Under the pieces are notes generated by a model. It saw only the letters and a list, made by a program, of their open reading frames with translations, had not been told where the DNA came from and ran no database searches. 64,000 nucleotides of DNA, taken from NCBI GenBank assembly GCA_022071945.1, contig JAJVIN010000028.1, positions 186,001 to 250,000 on the forward strand, given 5' to 3'. Origin of the DNA: Thermoanaerobaculia bacterium. Its GTDB lineage: Bacteria > Acidobacteriota > Thermoanaerobaculia > UBA5066. Shown here piece after piece: positions 8,921-17,086 of the stretch. The translations under genes were made by a program, and so were the position numbers. Position 1 is the stretch's first letter, and the number at the start of each line of letters is the position of its first letter.

Positions 8921-9322
8921 ATGAGCGAAGAGCGCCAGCACACCCAGCCAGCCAGGATCTTCGAGACGCGAAGCGAATCCGCCGGCCGGCTCGAAGCCGA
9001 GGTCTTTCGCCAGATCCTGGCGCGCTGCTCCTTTCCCGGTCTCGAGTTCGTCATGGGGGACCTTGGAGACGGCTTCTATCTCCAGGTCGCGGGGAACCGG
9101 CCGGATGCCGAGACGGGACGGCCCTCCCTCCAGGCGGGACGGAAGTGGTACGTCTCGCGCCATTCCGTCCCTTCCGAGGTCGTCCAGACGGCGTTTCTCG
9201 CCGTCCTGACGTGGCTCGAGCACGAGGCCCGCGAGTCGTTCACGTACCGGGGAGCCCGCATCTTCAGCCCCCACTTCGACGCGGACTTCCTCGCCCGCTT
9301 CCTCGCGACGGGGGCACCGTGA
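8921..9322 (+). CDS. Hypothetical protein (133 aa)
   Basis: I cannot name this family. The 133-residue soluble protein has a conserved-looking core, GRKWYVSRHSVPSEVVQTAF, followed by LTWLEHEARESFTYRG and a His/Asp motif (PHFDADFL). Its stop overlaps the GTG start of the following phosphoesterase (GTGA), so the two are translationally coupled. It starts 107 bases from the divergent ligase-GNAT gene and may share that promoter region. Charge and codon use match the neighbours. Confidence 0.65.
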   Translation: MSEERQHTQPARIFETRSESAGRLEAEVFRQILARCSFPGLEFVMGDLGDGFYLQVAGNRPDAETGRPSLQAGRKWYVSRHSVPSEVVQTAFLAVLTWLEHEARESFTYRGARIFSPHFDADFLARFLATGAP

Positions 9323-10425
9323 CCCGGCTCCGGGCACCCTTGCTCGGCTTCTTGCTCTTCTCGTGTCTCTGGCTTCGGGCAGAGAGCCCGGCTGGGCCGA
9401 TTCACGTCATCCTCGCGGGCGATGCAGGGGAGAACAAAAGGGGCGAAGCGCCCGCTCTCGACGCCGTGAGAGCAGCCGTTTCCGGGTCGAAGGGCGAGAC
9501 GTACGTCCTCTACCTCGGCGACAACATCTACCCGGCGGGTCTTCCCGCCGAGAACGACCCGGGACGGCCCCGGGCCGCCGAGATGCTGCGCCTGCAAGCA
9601 GAGGCTGGCGCAGCGGCGGGGAAGGTGATCTTCATCCCGGGCAATCACGACTGGGCCTACAACCAGCCGGACGGCCTGAACGCCATCCGCAGGCAGGCCG
9701 TACTCCTGTCGACGCTCGGGCCCAACGTGAGCCTCGAACCCAGGGAAGGGTGCCCCGGCCCGGTCGTTCTGGATCCCCGGCCCGGCGTGAGGTTCATCCT
9801 CGTGGACACGCAGTGGTGGTTCCACCCTTTCGAGAAGCCGTCGAAGGAATCGGATGGATGTCCGGTCTTTTCGGAGCCGGCGCTCGAGCTCGCCCTGCAA
9901 CGCGCCCTCGACGTGCCGCCGGGAACGGTCGCCGGCGTCTTCACGCACCACCCCATCGTCTCCGGCGGACCGCACGGCGGGACTTACACATGGAAGGACC
10001 ACATCTTTCCCGCGCGCAACTGGAAAACCTGGCTCTGGGTCCCGCTGCCCGGACTCGGGAGTGCCTATGTCGCATCGCGCCGGAAAGCCCGCCCCGTGGA
10101 GGACCTCGAGTCGCCCCGCTACGTCGAGCTGCGAAACCTCTTCGAGAGGGTCTTCTCGAAGCACCCCCCCCTGTTTCTCGCATCGGGCCACGACCACAGC
10201 CTCCAGGTGATCCGGCAAGACGCCTCCGGTCCCTACCAGCTCATCAGCGGGGCGGGGAGCCCGAAGAAAATGACACCAGTCCGGAATGTCGAGGGGACGC
10301 TCTTCGCGGCCTCCCGGGCGGGGGTCCTGGAGGTGACCATCGAGCCGGGTGGGAGCACCACGGTTCGGGCCCTCACAGGGGATGGCGGGAAGACCCGGGA
10401 GGTCTTCCAGACCCGGATGCGTTGA
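9319..10425 (+). CDS. Exported metallophosphoesterase, calcineurin/purple acid phosphatase-like
   Basis: A 368-residue calcineurin-like phosphoesterase. The metal-binding signatures appear in the expected order: LAGDAGEN (Asp), LYLGDNIYP (GDN), FIPGNHDWAY (GNHD), THHPIVSGG (HH), and ASGHDHSLQ (GHDH). The N-terminus PLLGFLLFSCLWLRAES is a signal peptide, so it should act in the periplasm or outside. I chose the GTG at 9319 because it overlaps the stop of the upstream gene in the GTGA style and places the signal peptide at the N-terminus; a longer in-frame start at 8905 would run through the upstream gene. Members hydrolyse phosphomono- or diesters; the substrate is not predictable. Confidence 0.85.
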   Translation: MTRLRAPLLGFLLFSCLWLRAESPAGPIHVILAGDAGENKRGEAPALDAVRAAVSGSKGETYVLYLGDNIYPAGLPAENDPGRPRAAEMLRLQAEAGAAAGKVIFIPGNHDWAYNQPDGLNAIRRQAVLLSTLGPNVSLEPREGCPGPVVLDPRPGVRFILVDTQWWFHPFEKPSKESDGCPVFSEPALELALQRALDVPPGTVAGVFTHHPIVSGGPHGGTYTWKDHIFPARNWKTWLWVPLPGLGSAYVASRRKARPVEDLESPRYVELRNLFERVFSKHPPLFLASGHDHSLQVIRQDASGPYQLISGAGSPKKMTPVRNVEGTLFAASRAGVLEVTIEPGGSTTVRALTGDGGKTREVFQTRMR

Positions 10426-10564
10426 CGCGGAGGCCGGAGACGGGCCCGGCGGCAGCCCGTCCAGGTCCCTATAATCCGCGCGAGCCTCGAAAGGCTCCAC
10501 ACGCAACGAAATCCGGCTGGCGGCACGGCTTTTGTCCCTCCGCCTGGCCGTGGAGGGTTCATCG

Positions 10565-11989
10565 ATGAGTACCGCCTCTCCCGCCTACGACGTCGTCGTT
10601 CTCGGATCCGGTCCCGGAGGCTACGTGGCCGCGATCCGGTGTGCCCAGCTCGGCCTCAAGACCGCGGTTGTCGAGAAGGACGCGAAGACGCCCGGCATCG
10701 GCCTGGGCGGCACCTGCCTTCACCGGGGCTGCATTCCGACGAAGGCGATGCTGAAGTCGGCGACGCTCCTCGACGAGACGAGGCACGCGGCCGATTTCGG
10801 CGTCAGGACGAGCGGCGTCGAGCTCGACTTTCCGGCCGTCGTGAAGTTCCGCGACAAGGTCGTCATCAAGGGTGCCCGCGGCGTCGAGTATCTGATGAAG
10901 AAGAACAAGATCGACGTTTACGCGGGCTGGGGGATGCTTCTCGCCCCCACTCGCGTCTCCGTGGCCACGAGCGAGGGGACGACGGTTCTCGAGACGAAGA
11001 ACGTCATCCTGGCGACGGGCTCGGTCCCGAGAGATCTCCCCTTCCTGAAGGCCGACGGCAAGAAGATCCTCAACTCCGACCACATCCTGAAGTCGACCAG
11101 CATCCCGAAGTCGATGCTCGTCATCGGGTCGGGGGCCGTCGGCTCGGAATTCGCGTCCTGTTACGCCCGCTACGGGACGAAGACGGTTCTCGTCGAGGTC
11201 CTGCCCCGGCTCTTGCCCATCGAAGACGAGGAGATCAGCAAGGAGATCGAGAAGTCGTTCAAGAAGAAGGGCATCGAGTGCTGGGTGAAGACGGGTGTCA
11301 AGACCGTCACCGAAAACCCGGACGGCACGCTCCACGTGACGGCCGAAACGGCCGACGGCAAGGAGAAGGCCTGGGACGTCGAGAACGTCCTTCTGGCCGT
11401 TGGCCGCAGACCGGTCACGGAAGGGATCGGGCTTGCGGAGCTGGGCGTCAAGACGGAGAGGGGATACGTCGTGGTCGATGGGTTCCAGCGCACGAACGTC
11501 CCGGGTGTTTACGCCATCGGCGACATCGTCATGATGCCGTGGCTCGCCCACGTGGCGTCGGCGGCCGGCATCGTCGCGGCCGAGGCGATCGCGGGCGTGG
11601 ACACACACCCGATCAACCTCGACCAGATCCCGGGCTGCACCTACTGCGATCCCGAGGTCGCCTCGATCGGGCTTTCGGAAGCAAAGGCGAAGGAGCGGGG
11701 CCACGACGTCAAGGTCGGCAGGTTCAACTTCATGGTCCTGGCGAAGTCCGCCATGGAACACACCAACGAAGGCTTCGTGAAGATCGTCTCCGAGAAGAAG
11801 TACGACCAGATCCTCGGCGTCCACATCATCGGTCCCCATGCCACGGAACTGATCGCGGAAGCGGGAGCGCTCCTGCGGTGCGAGGCCACGACCGAGGAGA
11901 TGATCCGGACCATCCACGCCCACCCGACGCTTTCCGAGGCCATGCACGAGGCGGCCGAGGCCGTCAACGGACACAACATCCACGGTTGA
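10565..11989 (+). CDS. lpdA: Dihydrolipoyl dehydrogenase (E3)
   Basis: A 474-residue FAD-dependent dihydrolipoamide dehydrogenase, the E3 subunit of 2-oxoacid dehydrogenase complexes and the glycine cleavage system; it reoxidises dihydrolipoamide with NAD+. Visible features are the FAD Rossmann motif (VLGSGPGGYVAA), the redox disulfide at Cys51/Cys56 (GGTCLHRGCIPTKAM), the NAD Rossmann motif (VIGSGAVGSEFA), YAIGDI for FAD, and the C-terminal HAHPTLSEA base pair. I chose the ATG at 10565 because a GGAGGG ribosome site precedes it. No E1 or E2 gene is adjacent. A terminator follows. All catalytic residues are present. Confidence 0.95.
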   Translation: MSTASPAYDVVVLGSGPGGYVAAIRCAQLGLKTAVVEKDAKTPGIGLGGTCLHRGCIPTKAMLKSATLLDETRHAADFGVRTSGVELDFPAVVKFRDKVVIKGARGVEYLMKKNKIDVYAGWGMLLAPTRVSVATSEGTTVLETKNVILATGSVPRDLPFLKADGKKILNSDHILKSTSIPKSMLVIGSGAVGSEFASCYARYGTKTVLVEVLPRLLPIEDEEISKEIEKSFKKKGIECWVKTGVKTVTENPDGTLHVTAETADGKEKAWDVENVLLAVGRRPVTEGIGLAELGVKTERGYVVVDGFQRTNVPGVYAIGDIVMMPWLAHVASAAGIVAAEAIAGVDTHPINLDQIPGCTYCDPEVASIGLSEAKAKERGHDVKVGRFNFMVLAKSAMEHTNEGFVKIVSEKKYDQILGVHIIGPHATELIAEAGALLRCEATTEEMIRTIHAHPTLSEAMHEAAEAVNGHNIHG

Positions 11990-12015
11990 CCGGGAACCGG
12001 GACCCGCGTGGAACG

Positions 12016-12043
12016 AGGGGAGGCGGGACCTCCCCTTTCCTTT
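12016..12043 (+). terminator. Intrinsic terminator after lpdA
   Basis: An 8-bp stem (AGGGGAGG / CCTCCCCT) with a CGGGA loop is followed by a T/C-rich tail (TTCCTTTG), 27 bases past the lpdA stop. The tail is not a pure T run, so efficiency is uncertain. Confidence 0.55.
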
Positions 12044-12234
12044 GCCTTCGGGGGCTCGGGGCCGGATTCTCACTTCCGAAGATTTTTCGGAGCAAGGGTT
12101 TGATAACGTGCGAGGATTGAAGGTCGTGTCCGGAGCCGCACGAGTAGAGCAAGACGCGGAGGTTTCCATGGGAGAGTGGCGATACGGGATCGGCCGGGGA
12201 TGGCGGAAGTCTGCTCCCTCCGGGGAGGCCTGAG

Positions 12235-13794
12235 ATGCCTCCTGCCTTGATACCCCGATTGCTGGCAACGGTCCTGCCGGTCTCATTGGCCGGGGCCGCC
12301 GCCATCGCCTTCGCCGCGCCACGCTACGGCTGGCAGGTCACGCTGGGAGTGGCCGGCGGGTTCCTCCTTGTTCTCCTCGGCGTTCTCATCTGGACGGGCC
12401 TCTGGATCTCGCGGCCTCTCAAGACAATCGCCAAGAGGCTCCACGACCTCGAGACCGGACACCCTTCCGGACCTGCCGCCGAGACGGACGGCCCGGTCGA
12501 GATCCAGAAGGTCGCGCACGCCGCAAACACCCTGGGCAAGGCCATCCCGGAGCAGATAGAGAAGGTCCGGCTGACGACCGAGCTGAAGGAGAGAAACGAG
12601 CGCGAACACGCGATCGCGTCGGGTCTGCAGCAGGCGATCCTGCCGAAAACCTACCCGATCTTCCCCGATCTTTCGCCCGTCCTGGATGTCTACGGCCACC
12701 TCCGGCCGGGCCGGCAAGCGGGAGGGGATTTCTTCGACGCCTTCGAGCTTCCGTCCGGCCGGATCGCTGTTCTGGTGGCGGGTCTGAGCGAGAAGGGAGT
12801 CGCGGCCTCGCTCTTCATGACCCAGACTCGCATCCTGATCCGCGTTCTGTCGGAGCAGGGAGTGGCCCCGAACGAGGTGCTTCGCCGGGCGAACAGGGTG
12901 CTGGCGAAATCGTCGGCTCACCACGCAACGGCGAGCGTCCTGCTCCTCGACTACGACCCCGTTTCTGGCCTGGCCCGGATGGCTTCGGCCGGGCATCCAC
13001 CTCCGTTCCGGATCCTCTCCGATGGGAACGGAGACGCCCTGTCGCTGCCGGCGGCGCTCCCGCTCGCGGCGGCTCCGTCCACCGCCTTCCCGCTCGTCGA
13101 ACAGAAGCTCGAGCCCGGTGACACTCTGGTCCTGCAAGCAAACGGGACCACGAACCCCGGTGTCAGCCTCTTCGATCCGCAGAAACTCAAGATGCTCTTC
13201 TCGGGAGCTCCGGCGATGTCGTGCCAGGAGCTTGCCAACGCCCTGCTCGGCACCATCGGCGCGCCCGCGGGCCCCGCACCCCAGATCGAGGACGTGACGC
13301 TCGTCGTCATGAGACGCCTGGGCGGAAAGCTCGCCGATCGGACGGAAGTCGTCGATCCGACGCGGTCGGTCCGCGCCATCCTGCCTCCGAGGGCGGAATT
13401 GCAGGGCCTCGTCGCGCACCTCGTCGAGGAGACGGGACGCATGGCCGGACTCGGCAGAGAGGCCACCGAGGATCTCGTGCTCGCCACGGACGAAGTCCTG
13501 GCGAAGGTGATCGAGCATGCCCGCAGGAGCGGGGTCGAGGATTCCGTCATGCTGGACTTTCTGACCGTGGCGACGGGATTGAAGGTGGTCGTCACGGAAA
13601 CGGGAGAGGCCTCGAATCTCGGGAAGTACGTCCTGAGCGATTCGGCCTCGACGGAGGGAGGCGCCCCCGGCCTCCTCCTGGCGAAGTTCTCCGTCTCCTC
13701 CCTGACCCATGACGCCGACGGCCCCGAGGGCCACCAGACGGTGCTCTTCCAGAAGAAGCGAAAGAAGTCTCCGGCCGCCGGGCTGCTTCCGTAG
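12235..13794 (+). CDS. Membrane HAMP-like/SpoIIE-type PP2C protein with C-terminal anti-sigma-type ATPase domain; metal ligands degenerate
   Basis: A 519-residue protein with two N-terminal membrane helices (about 5-28 and 32-56), a HAMP-like linker, a SpoIIE/RsbU-type PP2C phosphatase domain (about 130-365) and a C-terminal HATPase_c_2 (RsbW-like) domain (about 390-510). Such proteins usually dephosphorylate anti-sigma-factor antagonists. The first metal motif, GGDFFD (163-168), is intact, but the usual GDVSGKG reads AGLSEKG (Asp to Gly) and the usual TDGVTEA region reads ANGTTNP (Asp to Asn). The last Asp (EDVTLVV, about 352) is kept. Catalysis may be weak or lost, leaving a scaffold or sensor. 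The ATPase domain also lacks an obvious glycine-rich box. No STAS or sigma-factor gene is adjacent. Confidence 0.8.
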   Translation: MPPALIPRLLATVLPVSLAGAAAIAFAAPRYGWQVTLGVAGGFLLVLLGVLIWTGLWISRPLKTIAKRLHDLETGHPSGPAAETDGPVEIQKVAHAANTLGKAIPEQIEKVRLTTELKERNEREHAIASGLQQAILPKTYPIFPDLSPVLDVYGHLRPGRQAGGDFFDAFELPSGRIAVLVAGLSEKGVAASLFMTQTRILIRVLSEQGVAPNEVLRRANRVLAKSSAHHATASVLLLDYDPVSGLARMASAGHPPPFRILSDGNGDALSLPAALPLAAAPSTAFPLVEQKLEPGDTLVLQANGTTNPGVSLFDPQKLKMLFSGAPAMSCQELANALLGTIGAPAGPAPQIEDVTLVVMRRLGGKLADRTEVVDPTRSVRAILPPRAELQGLVAHLVEETGRMAGLGREATEDLVLATDEVLAKVIEHARRSGVEDSVMLDFLTVATGLKVVVTETGEASNLGKYVLSDSASTEGGAPGLLLAKFSVSSLTHDADGPEGHQTVLFQKKRKKSPAAGLLP

Positions 13795-13819
13795 CTCGGA
13801 GACCCAGAACGGAACGCGA

Positions 13820-13850
13820 AAAGCCCCGGGGCTCACGCCCCGGGGCTTTC
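13820..13850. terminator. Bidirectional intrinsic terminator
   Basis: A perfect 11-bp stem (AAGCCCCGGGG / CCCCGGGGCTT) with a CTCACG loop has T-rich tails on both strands. It sits between the convergent SpoIIE-type gene and the lipase/foldase operon and probably ends both transcripts. Confidence 0.85.
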
Positions 13851-13903
13851 TTCAAGGGAGGGATCTCGTCCGTTGAGGGAACGTCAGCGGGCCCGGTGAA
13901 CCC

Positions 13904-14800
13904 TCAGTAGATCGCCGGAGTGACGCCATCGATCCGGTCGAGGGCGCGAACCCGGACCTGCTCCTGCGAAGAGAAGGTGCGGGAGAGGACCTCCTGGATC
14001 GCCTCCGCCTTGCCCTCGCCCGAAAGGCCCGGAGTCGCCTCGATCTCCTTGCGGGCGGCCCGATAGCTGGCGAGACGGCCCTTGAACTCGGCTTCCTCGC
14101 GGTCGAGAGCCTCCAGGCGGCGCGCCGCCTCGGACCCGACGAGCTCGACGCGGGCTGAACGGACCTCGGCTTCCGAGGCTCCCCTCTTGCGAAGCTCCGA
14201 CTCCTTCTCTGCGAGGACGACCGGGAGGAGGGCCTCGTCGGCACGACGCGCGGCGGCCACCTCGGGGTCGCCGGGGTTCCGGCGGGATTCGAGGAAGCGG
14301 CGAGCGGCCCGCTCTTCCTCCCCGAACAGCTGATCGGCGACGTGACGGCCGAACACCTTCCGGCGGAGATCGGAGAGCCTCTCGAATCCGGTCTCGAGCT
14401 CGGCGGTTTCTCTCTGGGCATTCATCTCGCGCGCCTGGTCTCGGTAGGAGAGGTACTGGGCGAGAAGAGCCTGGGCGTCCAGGCGAGCCTGCCCCGCCAG
14501 GCGAGAGTTGATGTCCGCCGTGATCCTGGACCTGACGCGAGAAAGCCCGTCCTCACCCTGCGCCGTGAGGTAGTAGTCAAAGAGCTGGAGCGCGCCCGGC
14601 GTGGGCACGAAGCGCCCCTGCGCATCCGTGGCGAGTTCCCCATCCGGCTCGGTCCCCTGAAGAGACGCGGGGAGTTCCTTCCCGGCGGCCCGCCCCTCGC
14701 GGTCGAGCCCGCGACGCTCACGTTCGGGACCATCGGCCAGAAGCGGGGAGACGGCCAGGGTGGACAGCAAGGCGAGGGCGGTCAGATTCAGTGTCTTCAT
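13904..14800 (-). CDS. lifO: Lipase-specific foldase (lipase chaperone, Lif/LifO)
   Basis: A 298-residue steric chaperone for the adjacent lipase. It has an N-terminal hydrophobic segment (residues 5-22) that exports or anchors it in the periplasm, the family's SLQGTEPDG motif at 46-54, and the signature block LQLFDYYLTAQGE at 71-83 (consensus RxxFDYxLSAxGE, with the first Arg replaced by Leu). The remainder is long, charged and helical, as expected of Lif, which wraps around the lipase. It starts 13 bases after the lipase stop with an AAGGAGAGG ribosome site, the same lipase-then-foldase order as in Pseudomonas and Burkholderia. It is probably required to fold the lipase before type II secretion. 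Confidence 0.9.
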   Translation of the reverse strand: MKTLNLTALALLSTLAVSPLLADGPERERRGLDREGRAAGKELPASLQGTEPDGELATDAQGRFVPTPGALQLFDYYLTAQGEDGLSRVRSRITADINSRLAGQARLDAQALLAQYLSYRDQAREMNAQRETAELETGFERLSDLRRKVFGRHVADQLFGEEERAARRFLESRRNPGDPEVAAARRADEALLPVVLAEKESELRKRGASEAEVRSARVELVGSEAARRLEALDREEAEFKGRLASYRAARKEIEATPGLSGEGKAEAIQEVLSRTFSSQEQVRVRALDRIDGVTPAIY

Positions 14801-14813
14801 GGTCCTCTCCTTC

Positions 14814-15773
<960 letters not shown>

Positions 15774-15781
15774 TCACACCC

Positions 15782-15799
15782 TGACTGAGCCATCATTCA
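15782..15799. promoter_or_regulatory. FadR/TetR-like operator, proximal copy
   Basis: The 18-bp palindrome TGACTGA-GCCA-TCATTCA. It has the same layout and right half as the copy at 15862. The form TGAnTGA-N4-TCAnTCA resembles operators of TetR-family FadR regulators of fatty-acid degradation. It overlaps TTGACT, a possible -35 for lipA on the minus strand. The regulator is not in this window. Confidence 0.5.
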
Positions 15800-15861
15800 G
15801 TCAAGTTCCATGCCAGCGCGCGGAAAATCTCAAGTCACTGATCGCGCAGCAGATACCAGAC

Positions 15862-15879
15862 TGAGTGACCACTCATTCA
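15862..15879. promoter_or_regulatory. FadR/TetR-like operator, distal copy
   Basis: The 18-bp palindrome TGAGTGA-CCAC-TCATTCA. It shares 13 of the 14 half-site bases with the proximal copy, and the start-to-start distance is 80 bp. Two such sites could allow cooperative or looping repression of lipA. Confidence 0.5.
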
Positions 15880-15956
15880 TGAACGGGACGGGTCAGAAAC
15901 TGAGCAGGGAGGCGGGTCAGCGGGCGGAAGTTGACCCGTGTGGCAGGCAGGACGGT

Positions 15957-16047
15957 GCGTCAGCCACCGCTGACGGCGTCAGCCACTGCTGATGCGCCAG
16001 CCACTGCTGATGCGCCAGCTGCCGCTGGCGCGCCAGCTATCGCTGGT
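15957..16047. repeat. Five tandem 18-19-bp units, each a small hairpin
   Basis: Units begin at 15957, 15976, 15994, 16012 and 16030. Each has the form GCGyCAGCnnnyGCTGr and folds on itself. Pairing bases change together between units (TCAGC/GCTGA in the first two, CCAGC/GCTGG in the last two), while the loop varies freely. The array lies between the stop of the RsbR-like gene and the lipase operators. No protein product is supported. Confidence 0.75.
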
Positions 16048-16057
16048 GCGCCCGGCC

Positions 16058-16540
16058 TCAGAAGCCCGAGGTCCCCTGGAAGAGCGCCTCGAGGTTCAGG
16101 GACCGCATCTTGATCTGGCTGGCGAGCGCGACCCAGGTCCTCGCGGTGACGTCCTTGGCGACGCCCAGGACCGTGGCGACGAGCCCGAGTGCTTCCGGAA
16201 GCTCGGCAGGAGGAACGCTCGTCAGGACGTTTTTCCAGATCGCCTCCTCGAGCACGTTGATGGCCGTCTGCACCTCGGAGAATTCGAATCCCGCCGCGAA
16301 ACGCGCCTCCGACATCGAGTGCGCGTAGCGCGTGATCTCGTCCAGGTGCCTCTTCTCGATTGCGGTGATCGTCAATTCGAGGAGCTTCGCCAGCCGCTCG
16401 CGGACGACCTCTTCCCCGTCCCTCTCGTATCCCGAAAGGCCGGAACGCGAGATGGAAGCCGTCGCGTGCTCCACGATCTCCCGGGACTTTTCCCGGAGGA
16501 GATGCGAGACCGCGTCCTTGTGAGTCTGGAATTCCGTCAT
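16058..16540 (-). CDS. RsbRD N-terminal-like (RsbT co-antagonist type) sensor protein
   Basis: A 160-residue, all-helical soluble protein resembling the N-terminal non-haem globin sensor domain of RsbR/RsbRD co-antagonists, here without the STAS domain that normally follows. Readable signs are an N-terminal helix ending in RSGLSGYERDGEEVVRERLAKLLE, a middle ITRYAHSMSEARFAAGFEFSEVQ segment (typical 'R...G....Ev' spacing) and AINVLEEAIWKN. Its ATG overlaps the stop of the biotin carrier gene (ATGA), so it is translated together with the carboxylase subunits. This suggests that it senses a ligand or state linked to acyl-CoA carboxylation, which is inference. Assignment rests on recalled family patterns. 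Confidence 0.65.
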   Translation of the reverse strand: MTEFQTHKDAVSHLLREKSREIVEHATASISRSGLSGYERDGEEVVRERLAKLLELTITAIEKRHLDEITRYAHSMSEARFAAGFEFSEVQTAINVLEEAIWKNVLTSVPPAELPEALGLVATVLGVAKDVTARTWVALASQIKMRSLNLEALFQGTSGF

Positions 16541-17085
16541 GGCTCGGCCCCCTCCGCTCCCTCTCCCAGGTGAATCGTCACGATCGCGTCCCCCTTGGCA
16601 ACCGAGGCCCCGGCCGAAACGTGCACGGCCGTGACGACCCCGGCGTCCGGCGCCCGGAACTCGTTCTCCATCTTCATCGCCTCGACCGTCGCGACGCTCT
16701 GCCCCGCGACGACGTGGTCGCCCGTCTTGACCCTGACCGCCAAAACGAGCCCCGGCATCGGGGACTTCACCACGTCGAGCCCCGTCTTCTTCACCTTCTT
16801 TGGAGCGAACTTCTTCAGGATCAGCTCGCGCTCCGTTCCGATCTCCACGACCTCCGACGCCCCGTCCAGGTCGATGAGCCAGTCCTCGCCCTCCCGGACC
16901 ATCACGGCCTTGTGGGAGCCGTTGTCGACCAGGAGGGACCAGATGGGCGTTCCGGTGACCTTGCGCGCGTCCACGAAAAACGTCTTCTCTCCCAGAACGG
17001 CCCGTATCGAGCCGTCTTCCTCCTCGCGGAGAAGGACCGGGAACGTGGTCCCACGGACGGTGGCGTAGTACTTCGTCTCGCGCAT
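16537..17085 (-). CDS. Biotin carboxyl carrier domain protein of an acyl-CoA carboxylase
   Basis: A 182-residue biotin carrier. The C-terminal biotinyl domain (about 105-175) carries VEAMKMENEF, with the biotinylated lysine at 138, and the preceding SPMPGLVLAVRVKTGDHV typical of propionyl- or methylcrotonyl-CoA carboxylase carriers. The N-terminal 100 residues (KTFFVDAR, DWLIDLDG) resemble the linker region that follows biotin carboxylase in fused alpha subunits, so this is a split alpha chain. I chose the ATG at 17083-17085 because it follows the biotin carboxylase stop by one base. A longer frame start at 17406 lies inside that gene. The stop overlaps the RsbR-like start. Confidence 0.9.
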   Translation of the reverse strand: MRETKYYATVRGTTFPVLLREEEDGSIRAVLGEKTFFVDARKVTGTPIWSLLVDNGSHKAVMVREGEDWLIDLDGASEVVEIGTERELILKKFAPKKVKKTGLDVVKSPMPGLVLAVRVKTGDHVVAGQSVATVEAMKMENEFRAPDAGVVTAVHVSAGASVAKGDAIVTIHLGEGAEGAEP

Positions 17086-17086
17086 C

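Noticed and set aside
3807-8924. Two very long plus-strand ORFs (over 800 codons) opposite the ligase-GNAT gene
   Set aside because: They have low-complexity Arg/Glu/Pro/Gly-rich products and lie wholly antisense to a frame with clear domain motifs. They are GC-driven shadows.
9319-10568. Alternative-frame ORFs overlapping the phosphoesterase
   Set aside because: The phosphoesterase frame holds all five metal motifs; the other frames are Arg/Pro-rich.
15931-16113. Small protein with ADAPAT/AGAPAI repeats
   Set aside because: It is only the translation of the 18-bp hairpin array; no ribosome site or family.
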